Source: a virus. Taken from it: a stretch of 64,000 bases of DNA. The notes beneath the pieces are model-generated. The model saw only the letters and a program-made list of their open reading frames with translations, had not been told where the DNA came from and did no database searches. The stretch spans positions 34,116-98,115 of the IMG/VR virus record IMGVR_UViG_3300049719_000225; one strand, given 5' to 3'. The position numbers and the translations under genes are program-made. This document shows, in pieces, positions 41,240 to 48,109 of the stretch; positions within the stretch are counted from its first letter, which is position 1, and every line of letters begins with the position of its first letter.

Positions 41240-41315
41240 AAAGTGTATCGTATGGAATACAGGGATACGGCACAGAATTACGACCGTCCGGTTTGGTATT
41301 GCATACGATGCAAGC

Positions 41316-41391
41316 TGGAGCTAGTGACTGGATTTGCACCAGCTGCCTGCGGTTTACGAAACCGCCGCTCTTCTAAACGAGCTACACTAGC
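41316..41391 (-). tRNA. tRNA-Thr(CGT), copy 2
   Basis: GCGGT-TTCGTAA-ACCGC, acceptor GCTAGTG/CACTAGC, CCA; D-loop GTTTAGAA, T-loop TGCAAAT. Closely related to copy 1. Confidence 0.9.
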
Positions 41392-41395
41392 AAAG

Positions 41396-41470
41396 TGGTC
41401 CTCACGGCAGGGGTTGCACCTACATCCAAGCGATTATGGGTCGCCTGCTCTACAATTAAGCTACGCGAGG
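41396..41470 (-). tRNA. tRNA-Met/Ile2(CAT), copy 1
   Basis: GGCGA-CCCATAA-TCGCT, acceptor CCTCGCG/CGTGAGG, CCA; D-loop AATTGTA (T18 G19), T-loop TGCAACC (G55). CAT could be elongator Met, initiator or lysidine-Ile. Confidence 0.88.
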
Positions 41471-41481
41471 AAATTAGATTG

Positions 41482-41526
41482 CGGACAGGGCCGGGCATTA
41501 CCCGAGGACCTGTCCGCTTTATTTTC
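41482..41526. terminator. Intrinsic terminator
   Basis: GCGGACAGG / CCTGTCCGC stem with an inner GGG/CCC and a T-rich run on the + side. Confidence 0.65.
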
Positions 41527-41530
41527 TAGG

Positions 41531-41605
41531 TTATTCCATGTAGTCGAGTGCCGCAATGAGCGACAACCCTGCCACACAGACGATACCGGTGATGAGGTCG
41601 ATCAT
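41531..41605 (-). CDS. Small membrane peptide, 24 aa
   Basis: MIDLITGIVCVAGLSLIAAL is a single hydrophobic helix; AAAGGA lies 6 nt before the ATG. A typical tiny phage membrane protein; function unknown. Confidence 0.5.
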   Translation of the reverse strand: MIDLITGIVCVAGLSLIAALDYME

Positions 41606-41676
41606 CGGTGTCCTTTCATGTTGTAGCCCGCACGCTAGGTTTGGGCTGTTGATCGTGCCAAGGGCAGGCACGAAGG

Positions 41677-41753
41677 TGGTGCCGAGGAAGGGTCTTGCAC
41701 CCTCACTGGCGCAGATTTTAAGTTTGCGGCCTCTTCTTTTGGGCTACCCCGGC
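41677..41753 (-). tRNA. tRNA-Leu(TAA), short variable arm
   Basis: Acceptor GCCGGGG/CCTCGGC, loop CTTAAAA, CCA. It lacks the long variable arm usual for Leu. T-loop TGCAAGA (G55). The upstream HNH gene ends inside its 5' half. Confidence 0.82.
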
Positions 41754-42296
41754 AAAAAACTGTAGCCACTCTGGGTCTTCCTTTGGAATCCATCCCTGAG
41801 CGAACATTTTTGTCATTGTTTTTGAAGTTCCTTGGGGAAGATCAAACAACTTCATCAACCGATATGATCCATTTTTCTTTCCAGTGCTAGCAGGACGCTG
41901 GTCAAAAACTTCTTGAGCTTTCCACCAATGGTTTTCTCCCACGTTAGGGTTGTCCCACGGACGTTTGAGGAGGCTCGGGTTGCACTTCCCGCGCATACGG
42001 TCTGAAAGATTCTTACGAAGCAAATCACCAAGGGGAGTATCGTACAAATCTTTGGCATTTTCAGCGGGAGTGCCCCAGTACAAATGGCGAGGATTGGAGC
42101 ACGCAGCATTATGGCAGGCGTGACAGCATTGTATTTTGCTTCTCTTTGGAACAGTCGTTTTCAGATAATGGGCGAGAAGCCCTCGGCATGAGACAGAGTT
42201 TGTGCCTATTTCTACACAAGACTCTTCCAAGTTCAGATGCCGCTGACGATCTTCTTTTATCTGAGTGATGTATTCCTCTATGGGACGATAGGTCAT
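41718..42296 (-). CDS. HNH homing endonuclease (HNH_3-like)
   Basis: 192 aa. VCCHACHNAACSNPRHLYWG-like motif (CCHACHNAACSNPRHLYWG) with TPAENAKD is typical of HNH_3-type phage enzymes, and a C-terminal repeat-like QGTSKTMTKMFAQGW region suggests DNA recognition. The last 12 codons lie inside tRNA-Leu(TAA). Confidence 0.85.
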   Translation of the reverse strand: MTYRPIEEYITQIKEDRQRHLNLEESCVEIGTNSVSCRGLLAHYLKTTVPKRSKIQCCHACHNAACSNPRHLYWGTPAENAKDLYDTPLGDLLRKNLSDRMRGKCNPSLLKRPWDNPNVGENHWWKAQEVFDQRPASTGKKNGSYRLMKLFDLPQGTSKTMTKMFAQGWIPKEDPEWLQFFAGVAQKKRPQT

Positions 42297-42452
42297 GGTC
42301 TAACTACCGTCTACTATTTTTGTTTACTAATGTCCAGAAAGCAAGGGTTGGGCATCCAGTGTCTGGCAGGTTGCAACCCACCTGTCTTTGATGGTGGGCT
42401 GTGCGTCCACCCGACTGCGCGTCCGCAGTCGTACTCCCCAACTACCTCAGAG
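42297..42452. other. Array spacer with degenerate tRNA-like sequence
   Basis: Contains GCAGGTTGCAACC-type T-arm-like pieces but no complete cloverleaf. Confidence 0.3.
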
Positions 42453-42548
42453 TGGTCTGCGCCCTCAGGCCTTCAGGTCGTTTCGCTTATCGCCGCCATA
42501 CCAGGCAGCGGGCTACTCCACTTATCCGGTGTTCCGTACAGGCGCAGA
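42453..42548 (-). pseudogene. Degenerate type II tRNA-like gene
   Basis: The acceptor TCTGCGCC/GGCGCAGA is perfect over 8 bp and CCA is present, but neither T-arm nor anticodon loop is regular. It lies 1 nt from tRNA-Leu(CAA). Confidence 0.45.
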
Positions 42549-42549
42549 G

Positions 42550-42635
42550 TGGTCGCCCAGGAGGGAATCGCACCCTCACGCCCGAAGGCACGCCGTTTTG
42601 AGTGGCGCATGTCTACTGTTCCAATCACTGGGCGA
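42550..42635 (-). tRNA. tRNA-Leu(CAA)
   Basis: Loop CTCAAAA, variable arm GCC-TTCG-GGC, acceptor CGCCCAG/CTGGGCG, CCA; T-loop TGCGATT. Confidence 0.9.
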
Positions 42636-42637
42636 AA

Positions 42638-42711
42638 TGGCGCCCGCGCGGAGAGTCGCACTCCGATTACAGCCTTGAGAGGGCCGTGAACTACTCTTAT
42701 TCGACGCGGGC
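42638..42711 (-). tRNA. tRNA-Glu(CTC)
   Basis: CGGCC-CTCTCAA-GGCTG, acceptor GCCCGCG/CGCGGGC, CCA; D-loop AATAAGAGTA, T-loop TGCGACT. Confidence 0.9.
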
Positions 42712-42715
42712 AAAT

Positions 42716-42793
42716 TGGTCCCGGGAACAGGATTCGCACCCGCACGCCTTTCGGCAGGAGATTTTCCCGCGTCTACTCTTCCACCACCCCGGG
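42716..42793 (-). tRNA. Leu-type tRNA with irregular anticodon loop
   Basis: Acceptor CCCGGGG/TCCCGGG, variable arm GCCGAAAGGC, CCA and T-loop TGCGAAT are good. The loop between GCGGG and CCTGC is AAAATCT, without U33, so the anticodon is unclear. Confidence 0.6.
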
Positions 42794-42824
42794 AAATCGT
42801 GCTGAGTTTGTGACAATACCAGAG

Positions 42825-43481
42825 CTAAATGGTCCGAAAATAATAGGCATCGGCACTGTTGTCCCAGCGGCACTCATACCCCATATCCTGCAGCACCTGC
42901 TTCAGGTCCTTCATTGAGGCCCCTCCAGAGTAGTGTCCAAAATCTGCAGTTTCATTGACCTCCAAGAAAATAATCCGGGGCCTCAGGGACCCGAGGCCCC
43001 TGAGCACGAAAACCTCAGCCCCCTGAACATCAATCTGGATGATGTCTATGGTGATGCCAGCGCGCCTGCAGAACTCATCCAGTCTCACACTGGGTACGTG
43101 GGTTGGGCTGTCGGTAAACCCTGCCGTTGTTCCGTGTTGGCCCAGCCGTTCAGCCCTCAGCTTTTCAGTCGATGGGAGAATTGAGCCGCTCGCCCTATTG
43201 GGGTCACTAGGAATGTTTGGCCAGAAATCCACCCCATTTTCATGGTCAGTGACAGCGGCCTGCACGAGTTCCACGCCTGTACCCTCCAGGAAAGTCCTGG
43301 AATATGCGTAGTTTACGGTGTCACACTCAAAGGTGATCACCCGTGCATCTGGATACCGTTTCTTGAGGCTGAGGGCCTCATCACCGTCGTAGGTGCCCAC
43401 CTCCACGATCACCCTTGGTGGAACGCCCAGGGCGTCGAACTCACTCAGTGCCAATTCAAATCCTGGGGAACAGAAGCTCAT
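42825..43481 (-). CDS. FkbM-family methyltransferase
   Basis: 218 aa. VIVEVGTYDGDEALSLKK (motif I), ITFECDTVNY, and IDIIQIDVQGAEVFVLRGLG (motif IV-like) are the FkbM SAM-dependent signature. FkbM enzymes O-methylate sugars and other small hydroxyl groups. With two glycosyltransferases in the window, capping of a phage-made or host surface glycan is plausible. A cargo gene within the tRNA array on the array strand. Confidence 0.88.
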   Translation of the reverse strand: MSFCSPGFELALSEFDALGVPPRVIVEVGTYDGDEALSLKKRYPDARVITFECDTVNYAYSRTFLEGTGVELVQAAVTDHENGVDFWPNIPSDPNRASGSILPSTEKLRAERLGQHGTTAGFTDSPTHVPSVRLDEFCRRAGITIDIIQIDVQGAEVFVLRGLGSLRPRIIFLEVNETADFGHYSGGASMKDLKQVLQDMGYECRWDNSADAYYFRTI

Positions 43482-43652
43482 ATGCCTAACTAGAATAGTT
43501 CCGCCTCAGGTCGCTCAGCAGACATCCACGCTTCCTGTCGCACTTACCTGCCGGGTAATTACTCCCAGATGCCAAGGTGCGATTATGTGAGCTGGCACAT
43601 CAAAGCTTCTACTCACGACGGTCGTGGTACTCTACTGCCCTCAGTGACGGAT
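43482..43652. other. Spacer, nothing assigned
   Basis: No complete gene or cloverleaf seen between the methyltransferase and the minihelix tRNA remnant. Confidence 0.3.
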
Positions 43653-43700
43653 TGGTCGGCATGAGGGGAATCGCACCCCTCTTACGGAACACGCATGCCG
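43653..43700 (-). pseudogene. tRNA minihelix (acceptor + T-arm only)
   Basis: Acceptor CGGCATG/CATGCCG and T-arm AGGGG-TGCGATT-CCCCT with CCA are perfect, but D- and anticodon arms are replaced by 13 nt. Total 48 nt: a deletion product or a stable minihelix RNA. Confidence 0.6.
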
Positions 43701-43705
43701 GTGAT

Positions 43706-43790
43706 TGGTGCCCTAGGGGAGAGTCGCACTCCCAAGGCTCACTCCTTCTAAGGGAGGCCGCTCTTCTATTCGCGGTGAACCACACGGGCA
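43706..43790 (-). tRNA. tRNA-Leu(TAG)
   Basis: Loop CTTAGAA, CCA; T-loop TGCGACT. The acceptor has two mismatches. The upstream HNH gene ends within its 5' end. Confidence 0.78.
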
Positions 43791-44542
43791 AATTGTCTAT
43801 TCCAGTAACCTCGGGGTTTGGTTTGCACTCCAAGTTCGTGGCAAAGTTTCCTGATAGCCGTTTCACCTACACCATATTCTTTGGCGATGTGGGTTATGGG
43901 TTTACTATCAATAGTGCTCTGAAGCTGTTCGCGTGTCGGTCGCTGAAACTTTTGTGAGCCTGCGTGAGAGCAGGTATAGGAGCAAAAGCGTGGTCGTGTT
44001 GTGGGCGTGCCACAGTGAGCACATGGCTTAATGAGTTTAGCTTTAAGCCGTCCCATACGAAGTTTCATTTTTGGTGGATTGGGTTGTCGTTTCCTCGGAC
44101 GTTGGCTGTGGCAATTTGGGCAAATAAACTGCACATTTTCTGGGCGACAGTCATAGGTCACGCCATCTCGATGATCAACTTCAAGCACCAGAGGTTTAGA
44201 GTTCCAGACATCGGCAATACCACAAACTTCACATTTATACTCCCGTCCTGATTCTACCAAAGCACGGCGTAGATTTTGGGCTCTGGTACGGTCCCCATTA
44301 TGTCTGTTGAACACTAGCACTTCTTTCCAATGTAATTTGTTAGGTCCTCCTCGATGGTTTGGCCCTCGATTAGCTCTTGAACCAAGAAAATGGGCAGTGC
44401 TGATACCAAACCTCTTTATGAGAGATTTAATGTGCTGATGACGGCCCCCAGTGACAGGAAAACCAAGTCGTCGTATCACCTCTGAGACAGAGATAGACTG
44501 GGCCACGGCGAGTTGCATTTCAGTTTTAGAGTAAACACGCAT
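43766..44542 (-). CDS. HNH homing endonuclease with N-terminal wHTH
   Basis: 258 aa from ATG 44542. The N-terminal VYSKTEMQLAVAQSISVSEV...GRHQHIKSLIKRFGISTAHF is the winged-helix module typical of these enzymes; the HNH core has CEVCG, LEVDHRDG and ICPNCHS; a C-terminal zinc ribbon (PCAHCG...FCSYTC) precedes a second HTH. The last ~8 codons run into tRNA-Leu(TAG). Confidence 0.88.
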   Translation of the reverse strand: MRVYSKTEMQLAVAQSISVSEVIRRLGFPVTGGRHQHIKSLIKRFGISTAHFLGSRANRGPNHRGGPNKLHWKEVLVFNRHNGDRTRAQNLRRALVESGREYKCEVCGIADVWNSKPLVLEVDHRDGVTYDCRPENVQFICPNCHSQRPRKRQPNPPKMKLRMGRLKAKLIKPCAHCGTPTTRPRFCSYTCSHAGSQKFQRPTREQLQSTIDSKPITHIAKEYGVGETAIRKLCHELGVQTKPRGYWNRQFARVVHRE

Positions 44543-44572
44543 GATAGTAACTAGCGTACTTACTAGAACGAT

Positions 44573-44657
44573 TGGTCCCGACGAGAGGACTCGCACCTCC
44601 AAGGTATTTCTACCGCTACGTTCTGAGCGTAGTTCGTTTACATTTCGACACGCCGGG
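44573..44657 (-). tRNA. tRNA-Leu(CAG)
   Basis: CTACG-CTCAGAA-CGTAG, variable arm GGTAGAAATACC, acceptor CCCGGCG/CGTCGGG, CCA; T-loop TGCGAGT. Confidence 0.9.
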
Positions 44658-44714
44658 AAAGTTTACTGGAACGCTATGTTTTACTGCTCAGTAAAACTAT
44701 GTTTTGGTGTAGAA

Positions 44715-44799
44715 TGGTGCGGATGACAGGCTTCGCTCCTGCACGGTGTTACCCCAACGCTTCTCAGGCGCTGCTGTCTACTAATTTCAGCACATCCGC
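44715..44799 (-). tRNA. tRNA-Leu(GAG)
   Basis: AGCGC-CTGAGAA-GCGTT, long variable arm, acceptor GCGGATG/CATCCGC, CCA; D-loop has TAG, T-loop AGCGAAG. Confidence 0.9.
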
Positions 44800-45105
44800 G
44801 AAATTGGTTACATTGGATTGGTGCGCTTCACAGTGGTCTGCGCGGCGGTGCGCCAGAAGGCGCGGAAATTGGGTTCATTGGATTGCGCTGCTGTGCAGGG
44901 CGTAGCAGTGCATAGCGTCGGGAAATTGGGTTCATTGGATTGCGCGGCGTGGCCGCTCAGTGCCCAGCGTAGCATTGCGTGGCTGTGCTCGGCTGTGCAT
45001 TGCTACGATTCGCACGGCGAGGAAATTGGTTACATTGGATTGCGCGGCGTGGCTTGGCAGTGCTGTGCTCTGCATTGCATCGCCGAAATTGGTTACCTTG
45101 GATTG
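44800..45105. repeat. Five-copy degenerate repeat region
   Basis: GAAATTGG(T/G)T(A/T)C(A/C)TTGGATTG recurs at 44800, 44864, 44931, 45021 and 45085, separated by GC-rich stretches built from GCGTGGC/GCATTGC words. Copies 3 and 4 also share GCGCGGCGTGGC. No gene found. Confidence 0.8.
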
Positions 45106-45151
45106 GATGGATTGCATTGCTCAGCGTAACGCTGCATGGCGAAGACCGAAA

Positions 45152-45739
45152 TTACATCTTGATGGGCGTCCAGTGGATCACCTTGAACTTGCCGAACGGT
45201 CCCTTGCGGTCGGGCCTGAAGTCGCCCAGGCCTATCTTGCTGCCTGCGTGGTCAACCAACGTGCGGACCAGGTCGATGGCGGCCTCGGACTCGTCCAGCG
45301 TGAGGGTGAAGGCGAGATTCCAGGTGTCGAAGCGAGGCCTGTGGGCCATGATGCGACCGTTGGTGTTGGGGTTGACGACAGACCGGCTGTCCACCTCGAA
45401 GTCCTTGACCCGCTTGCCGCCGCTGGTGAGCGGGCACTCAAGCTCGTCCAGGGCCAGGAAGGACGGCACCAGGCTGCTCTTCTGGGTGGTCACCTTGCTC
45501 TTGCCGCTCTTCAGGTACTTGCCCGCGTCGATGATGCAGCGGAACATGTTGGGGCCAGGGATGAACATGTAGCCGTCCTTGTTCTTGTAGGCCTTTGTCT
45601 CGGCCTGCTCCCGGGGTATGCCTTTGTCTCCTCTAAGAGCGGAACGGTGGCCACCCTCGACTTGCCGTTCAGCTGCCTCGGTGAAGCGATTCATCAGCAG
45701 GGGTGTCGTGCCCTGGATCTCTACCTTGATGGTTGTCAT
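45152..45739 (-). CDS. Unknown protein, 195 aa, paralogue of the 62709 gene product
   Basis: The start is ATG 45739 (MTTIKVEIQGTTPLLMNRF); GTTTACA lies 36 nt upstream. It ends with KIGLGDFRPDRKGPFGKFKV, a G-x-G-x-x-R-P...G-x-F loop also present in the 62709 protein (GVGEWRPEKNGSHGMFSV). The N-terminal strand plus C-terminal Gly-rich loop recall RAMP (Cas7-like) folds, but this is only a shape argument. Function unknown. Confidence 0.6.
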   Translation of the reverse strand: MTTIKVEIQGTTPLLMNRFTEAAERQVEGGHRSALRGDKGIPREQAETKAYKNKDGYMFIPGPNMFRCIIDAGKYLKSGKSKVTTQKSSLVPSFLALDELECPLTSGGKRVKDFEVDSRSVVNPNTNGRIMAHRPRFDTWNLAFTLTLDESEAAIDLVRTLVDHAGSKIGLGDFRPDRKGPFGKFKVIHWTPIKM

Positions 45740-45783
45740 GCGGAGAGGTTGGATCACAGGTTCCTGTTTTGTAAACAACAAAA

Positions 45784-45857
45784 TGGAGGTCCCATCCAGA
45801 GTTGCACTGGACCAACCCGAATACCAATCGGGAGCTACGCTAGCTTAGCTTTGGGAC
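45784..45857 (-). tRNA. tRNA-Thr(GGT)
   Basis: Acceptor GGTCCCA/TGGGACC, CCCGA-TTGGTAT-TCGGG, CCA; T-loop TGCAACT (G55). The upstream HNH gene ends 23 nt inside it. Confidence 0.9.
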
Positions 45858-46374
45858 CATATCGGTAAGTACGCACGCTAATGTTTCTTCTGCCAAAATT
45901 TTTAGTGAGGGAGTGGCAGTTTGGGCACAAAACCTTAAGGTTTTCCGGTCTGCTATTTGCTGCATTTCCATCTTCATGGTGAACTTGGACTGGTATGTTT
46001 TTGGTGAACTCGTTGACCATGTTCCACCCGCATTTCTCACACTTATTACCCGCCCTCTCCAGCACCCAATCCCTAACGGGGTCCTTTAGATCAAAATTAC
46101 CCGTATCATAGTGACCCTGTATCTCTCCCTTTAGCCACCCCTCTACGAGAGAGCGGGACTTCTTTTTTCGCTGGAGAGAAATGATTTCAGGAAAACTCAG
46201 AAAGTGGTCGGTGCTTACTCCCCTTTCAAGACACACTTTTCTAATTAAATTAATAATGGACTGGCATTTAGTCTTATAGCCGAGATTACTGACGGCCTCG
46301 GATATGTGGGTGCTACCCGAAATGATAGCCTGAAGTTCCTCTAGGGGCATCTTGTACAATTTAGATATTATCAT
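45835..46374 (-). CDS. HNH homing endonuclease
   Basis: 179 aa. The N-terminal wHTH-like KMPLEELQAIISGSTHISEAV...GVSTDHFL, then HNH with KCEKCGW, VQVHHEDGNAANSRPENLKVLC and PNCHS. The final 8 codons lie in tRNA-Thr(GGT). Confidence 0.88.
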   Translation of the reverse strand: MIISKLYKMPLEELQAIISGSTHISEAVSNLGYKTKCQSIINLIRKVCLERGVSTDHFLSFPEIISLQRKKKSRSLVEGWLKGEIQGHYDTGNFDLKDPVRDWVLERAGNKCEKCGWNMVNEFTKNIPVQVHHEDGNAANSRPENLKVLCPNCHSLTKNFGRRNISVRTYRYGPKAKLA

Positions 46375-46418
46375 AGCGTAACTACTCCTAATATCGAAAG
46401 AACTGCGCTACCATAAAA

Positions 46419-46490
46419 TGGTCGCAGGCACGGGTGCTGCCCCCGCTTGACAGACCTTATGAGAGTCCGCTGGTTGCTGAACCTCCTGCT
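46419..46490 (-). tRNA. tRNA-Met(CAT), copy 2
   Basis: GGACT-CTCATAA-GGTCT, T-arm GCGGG-GGCAGCA-CCCGT (G55), CCA. The terminal acceptor pair is mismatched, which may indicate an initiator-type tRNA. Confidence 0.78.
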
Positions 46491-46495
46491 ACAAC

Positions 46496-46571
46496 TGGTG
46501 GACCCGGTGGGCTTTGCTCCCACGACCTACTGATTAAGAGTCAGCTGCTCTGCTGGCTGAGCTACGAGTCC
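46496..46571 (-). tRNA. tRNA-Lys(CTT)
   Basis: GCTGA-CTCTTAA-TCAGT, acceptor GGACTCG/CGGGTCC, CCA; D-loop AGCCAGCA, T-loop AGCAAAG. Confidence 0.92.
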
Positions 46572-46618
46572 AAATTATCACGTACACCATATAAAAGCGG
46601 TTTATCCTGTTTACGAGA

Positions 46619-46693
46619 TGGTACCCCAGACAGGATTCGCACCTGCAACCTTCTCCTTAGGACGGAGTTGCTCTATCTTTTGAGCTACTAGGG
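46619..46693 (-). tRNA. tRNA-Arg(CCT)
   Basis: Loop GTCCTAA, acceptor ACCCTAG/CTGGGGT, CCA; D-loop AAAAGATA, T-loop TGCGAAT. Confidence 0.88.
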
Positions 46694-46753
46694 TATAATT
46701 GTTTTGCCGTTTTACGGCGGTGGCAGTTGGTGCACCTAACTACAGACAGTATG

Positions 46754-46829
46754 TGGTGCCCCCGCACGGACTCGCACCGTGATCTCAGCCTTCGGAGGGC
46801 CGTATTCGATCTAGTTGAAATACGTGGGC
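46754..46829 (-). tRNA. tRNA-Arg(CCG)
   Basis: CGGCC-CTCCGAA-GGCTG, CCA; D-loop AACTAGATC, T-loop TGCGAGT. One acceptor mismatch. Confidence 0.88.
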
Positions 46830-46837
46830 AAATAAAT

Positions 46838-46913
46838 TGGTGGGCTCACGGGGATTCGCACCCCGAGTCGTCGGTTTAAAAGACCGCTGCTTTGACTGTT
46901 TAGCTATGAGCCC
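46838..46913 (-). tRNA. tRNA-Lys(TTT)
   Basis: GCGGT-CTTTTAA-ACCGA, acceptor GGGCTCA/TGAGCCC, CCA; D-loop AACAGTCA, T-loop TGCGAAT. Confidence 0.92.
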
Positions 46914-47417
46914 GTAAAGGACACGAGGATGGAGAATCGAACTCCAAAGGGACCATCGCTCAGTTGGCTTACGCAACGCCTTCTGACCTTGGTGCGTTTC
47001 CCCTCACCAGACCCGTGAAAGTTTTGTGACGGCAAATAGCCGCGATTCTGTCAGGTTCCCATTTCTGGGCACATCAGGCTGGCGGGCTCCACTGCAATGG
47101 TGCCACCGCAAGACCAATTTCCTGTGCTGTACATTTGACTAAGCAGCAACCCGGCTTCACAGGGGAGCACTACCCTCAGCCTATTTGCCTTGCACCTACC
47201 GCCACCAACGTGGGTGGTGGTAATGACGAGTGCAAGCACTCTCCCACCGAACGGCTGCTCAGGTGTCGCGAACTTCCTCAGGTTGGGCTGGTTTCCCCTG
47301 CAGCGTGGACCTTGCTCAACCCGCGTACAACTATGCCTGTCACAAAGGGAGGCGGCTGGTGCCCTGAGGGTTTCACCCGCCCCGCGAGTTTTACACGGGG
47401 ATTGCGTTGCCGCCAAA
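46914..47417. other. Array spacer with canonical-T-loop tRNA fragment
   Basis: 46930-46946 is a T-arm GGAG-TTCGATT-CTCC with the canonical TTC, without CCA and without an obvious acceptor partner. Around 47350-47400 another partial T-arm/anticodon-like piece ends in a TGG. No convincing protein gene. Confidence 0.4.
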
Positions 47418-47491
47418 TGGCTGCGGAGGCTGGATTCGCACCAGCACTAGACGGGTCAAAGCCGCCGGGCCTACTATTAACCTACTCCGCA
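47418..47491 (-). tRNA. tRNA-Gln(TTG)
   Basis: GGCGG-CTTTGAC-CCGTC, acceptor TGCGGAG/CTCCGCA, CCA; D-loop AATAGTA, T-loop TGCGAAT. Confidence 0.9.
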
Positions 47492-47497
47492 ATGAAA

Positions 47498-47575
47498 TGG
47501 TCAGGGTGACAGGACTTGCACCTGCATAATTTCCGTTCCGAGCGGAATCGCCGACTATTTGGCACCACACCCTGA
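47498..47575 (-). tRNA. tRNA-Pro(CGG)
   Basis: TTCCG-CTCGGAA-CGGAA, acceptor CAGGGTG/CACCCTG, CCA; T-loop TGCAAGT. Confidence 0.9.
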
Positions 47576-47580
47576 TAATT

Positions 47581-47640
47581 CGAGGGAACAAACGGACAGG
47601 GTATTGTTTCGTTCACGGAAGTAACCCTGACCTACGCCAC
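47581..47640 (-). ncRNA. Repeated structured element, copy A
   Basis: GTGGCGTAGGTCAGGGT, TACTTCC loop and ACCCTG close a stem CAGGGT/ACCCTG. The stem sequence differs from copy C (ACGGT/ACCGT) yet pairs, suggesting a conserved RNA fold. Confidence 0.45.
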
Positions 47641-47697
47641 TCGAAGATAAACCAGCCCGAGGCCGTTGATCATACGGCGGGTCAGGATGACAGGAAA

Positions 47698-48096
47698 TTA
47701 TTTCTTCTCCAGATGCGAGTCGCTCGTCGCACCGAGCACCTTCTCAATCAGCATCGACACCTTCATGCCGAACAGGGATCCAGCCACAGTGGCGATGGTG
47801 TAGGGGATGAAGAGGGTGAAGCTCATGTTGGCCGTCACGAGGCGCTGGAACGTGAGGAACCAGATGCCGTTCGAGAACACGGCGGCGATCATGTGGTAGG
47901 TCATGTTGTCGCGGTTGCGGCTGCGGCTGACGATGGAGAAGCTGACGTTTTGAGCGAAGGCCAGCAGCATCAGGATGCCAGCACCCGTGATGTAGAGCAA
48001 GAAGGTGTCCCTTTTCAGAGTGAGGAGAAGGATGCCTAGCCAGATGGCTGTGGCGGCAACAAGCGTGTAGGCGAGGTTTCTCTCGGAGGACTTCAT
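47698..48096 (-). CDS. Membrane protein, 132 aa, four TM helices
   Basis: The start is ATG 48096 (MKSSERNLAYTLVAATAIWL). Four hydrophobic stretches are visible (LAYTLVAATAIWLGILLL; LYITGAGILMLLAFAQ; MIAAVFSNGIWFLTF; LFIPYTIATVAGSLFG). I recognise the pattern as a recurrent phage membrane protein of unknown role. It starts 14 nt after the phosphoesterase gene stop. Confidence 0.65.
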   Translation of the reverse strand: MKSSERNLAYTLVAATAIWLGILLLTLKRDTFLLYITGAGILMLLAFAQNVSFSIVSRSRNRDNMTYHMIAAVFSNGIWFLTFQRLVTANMSFTLFIPYTIATVAGSLFGMKVSMLIEKVLGATSDSHLEKK

Positions 48097-48109
48097 CCCT
48101 CTGAAGAAC

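Noticed and set aside
44800-45105. CRISPR array
   Set aside because: Repeats are degenerate, spacing is irregular and spacers resemble each other; no cas genes are present.
47051-47416. Leftward 121-codon frame in the array
   Set aside because: Composition is not protein-like and it overlaps tRNA-like fragments; no ribosome site.
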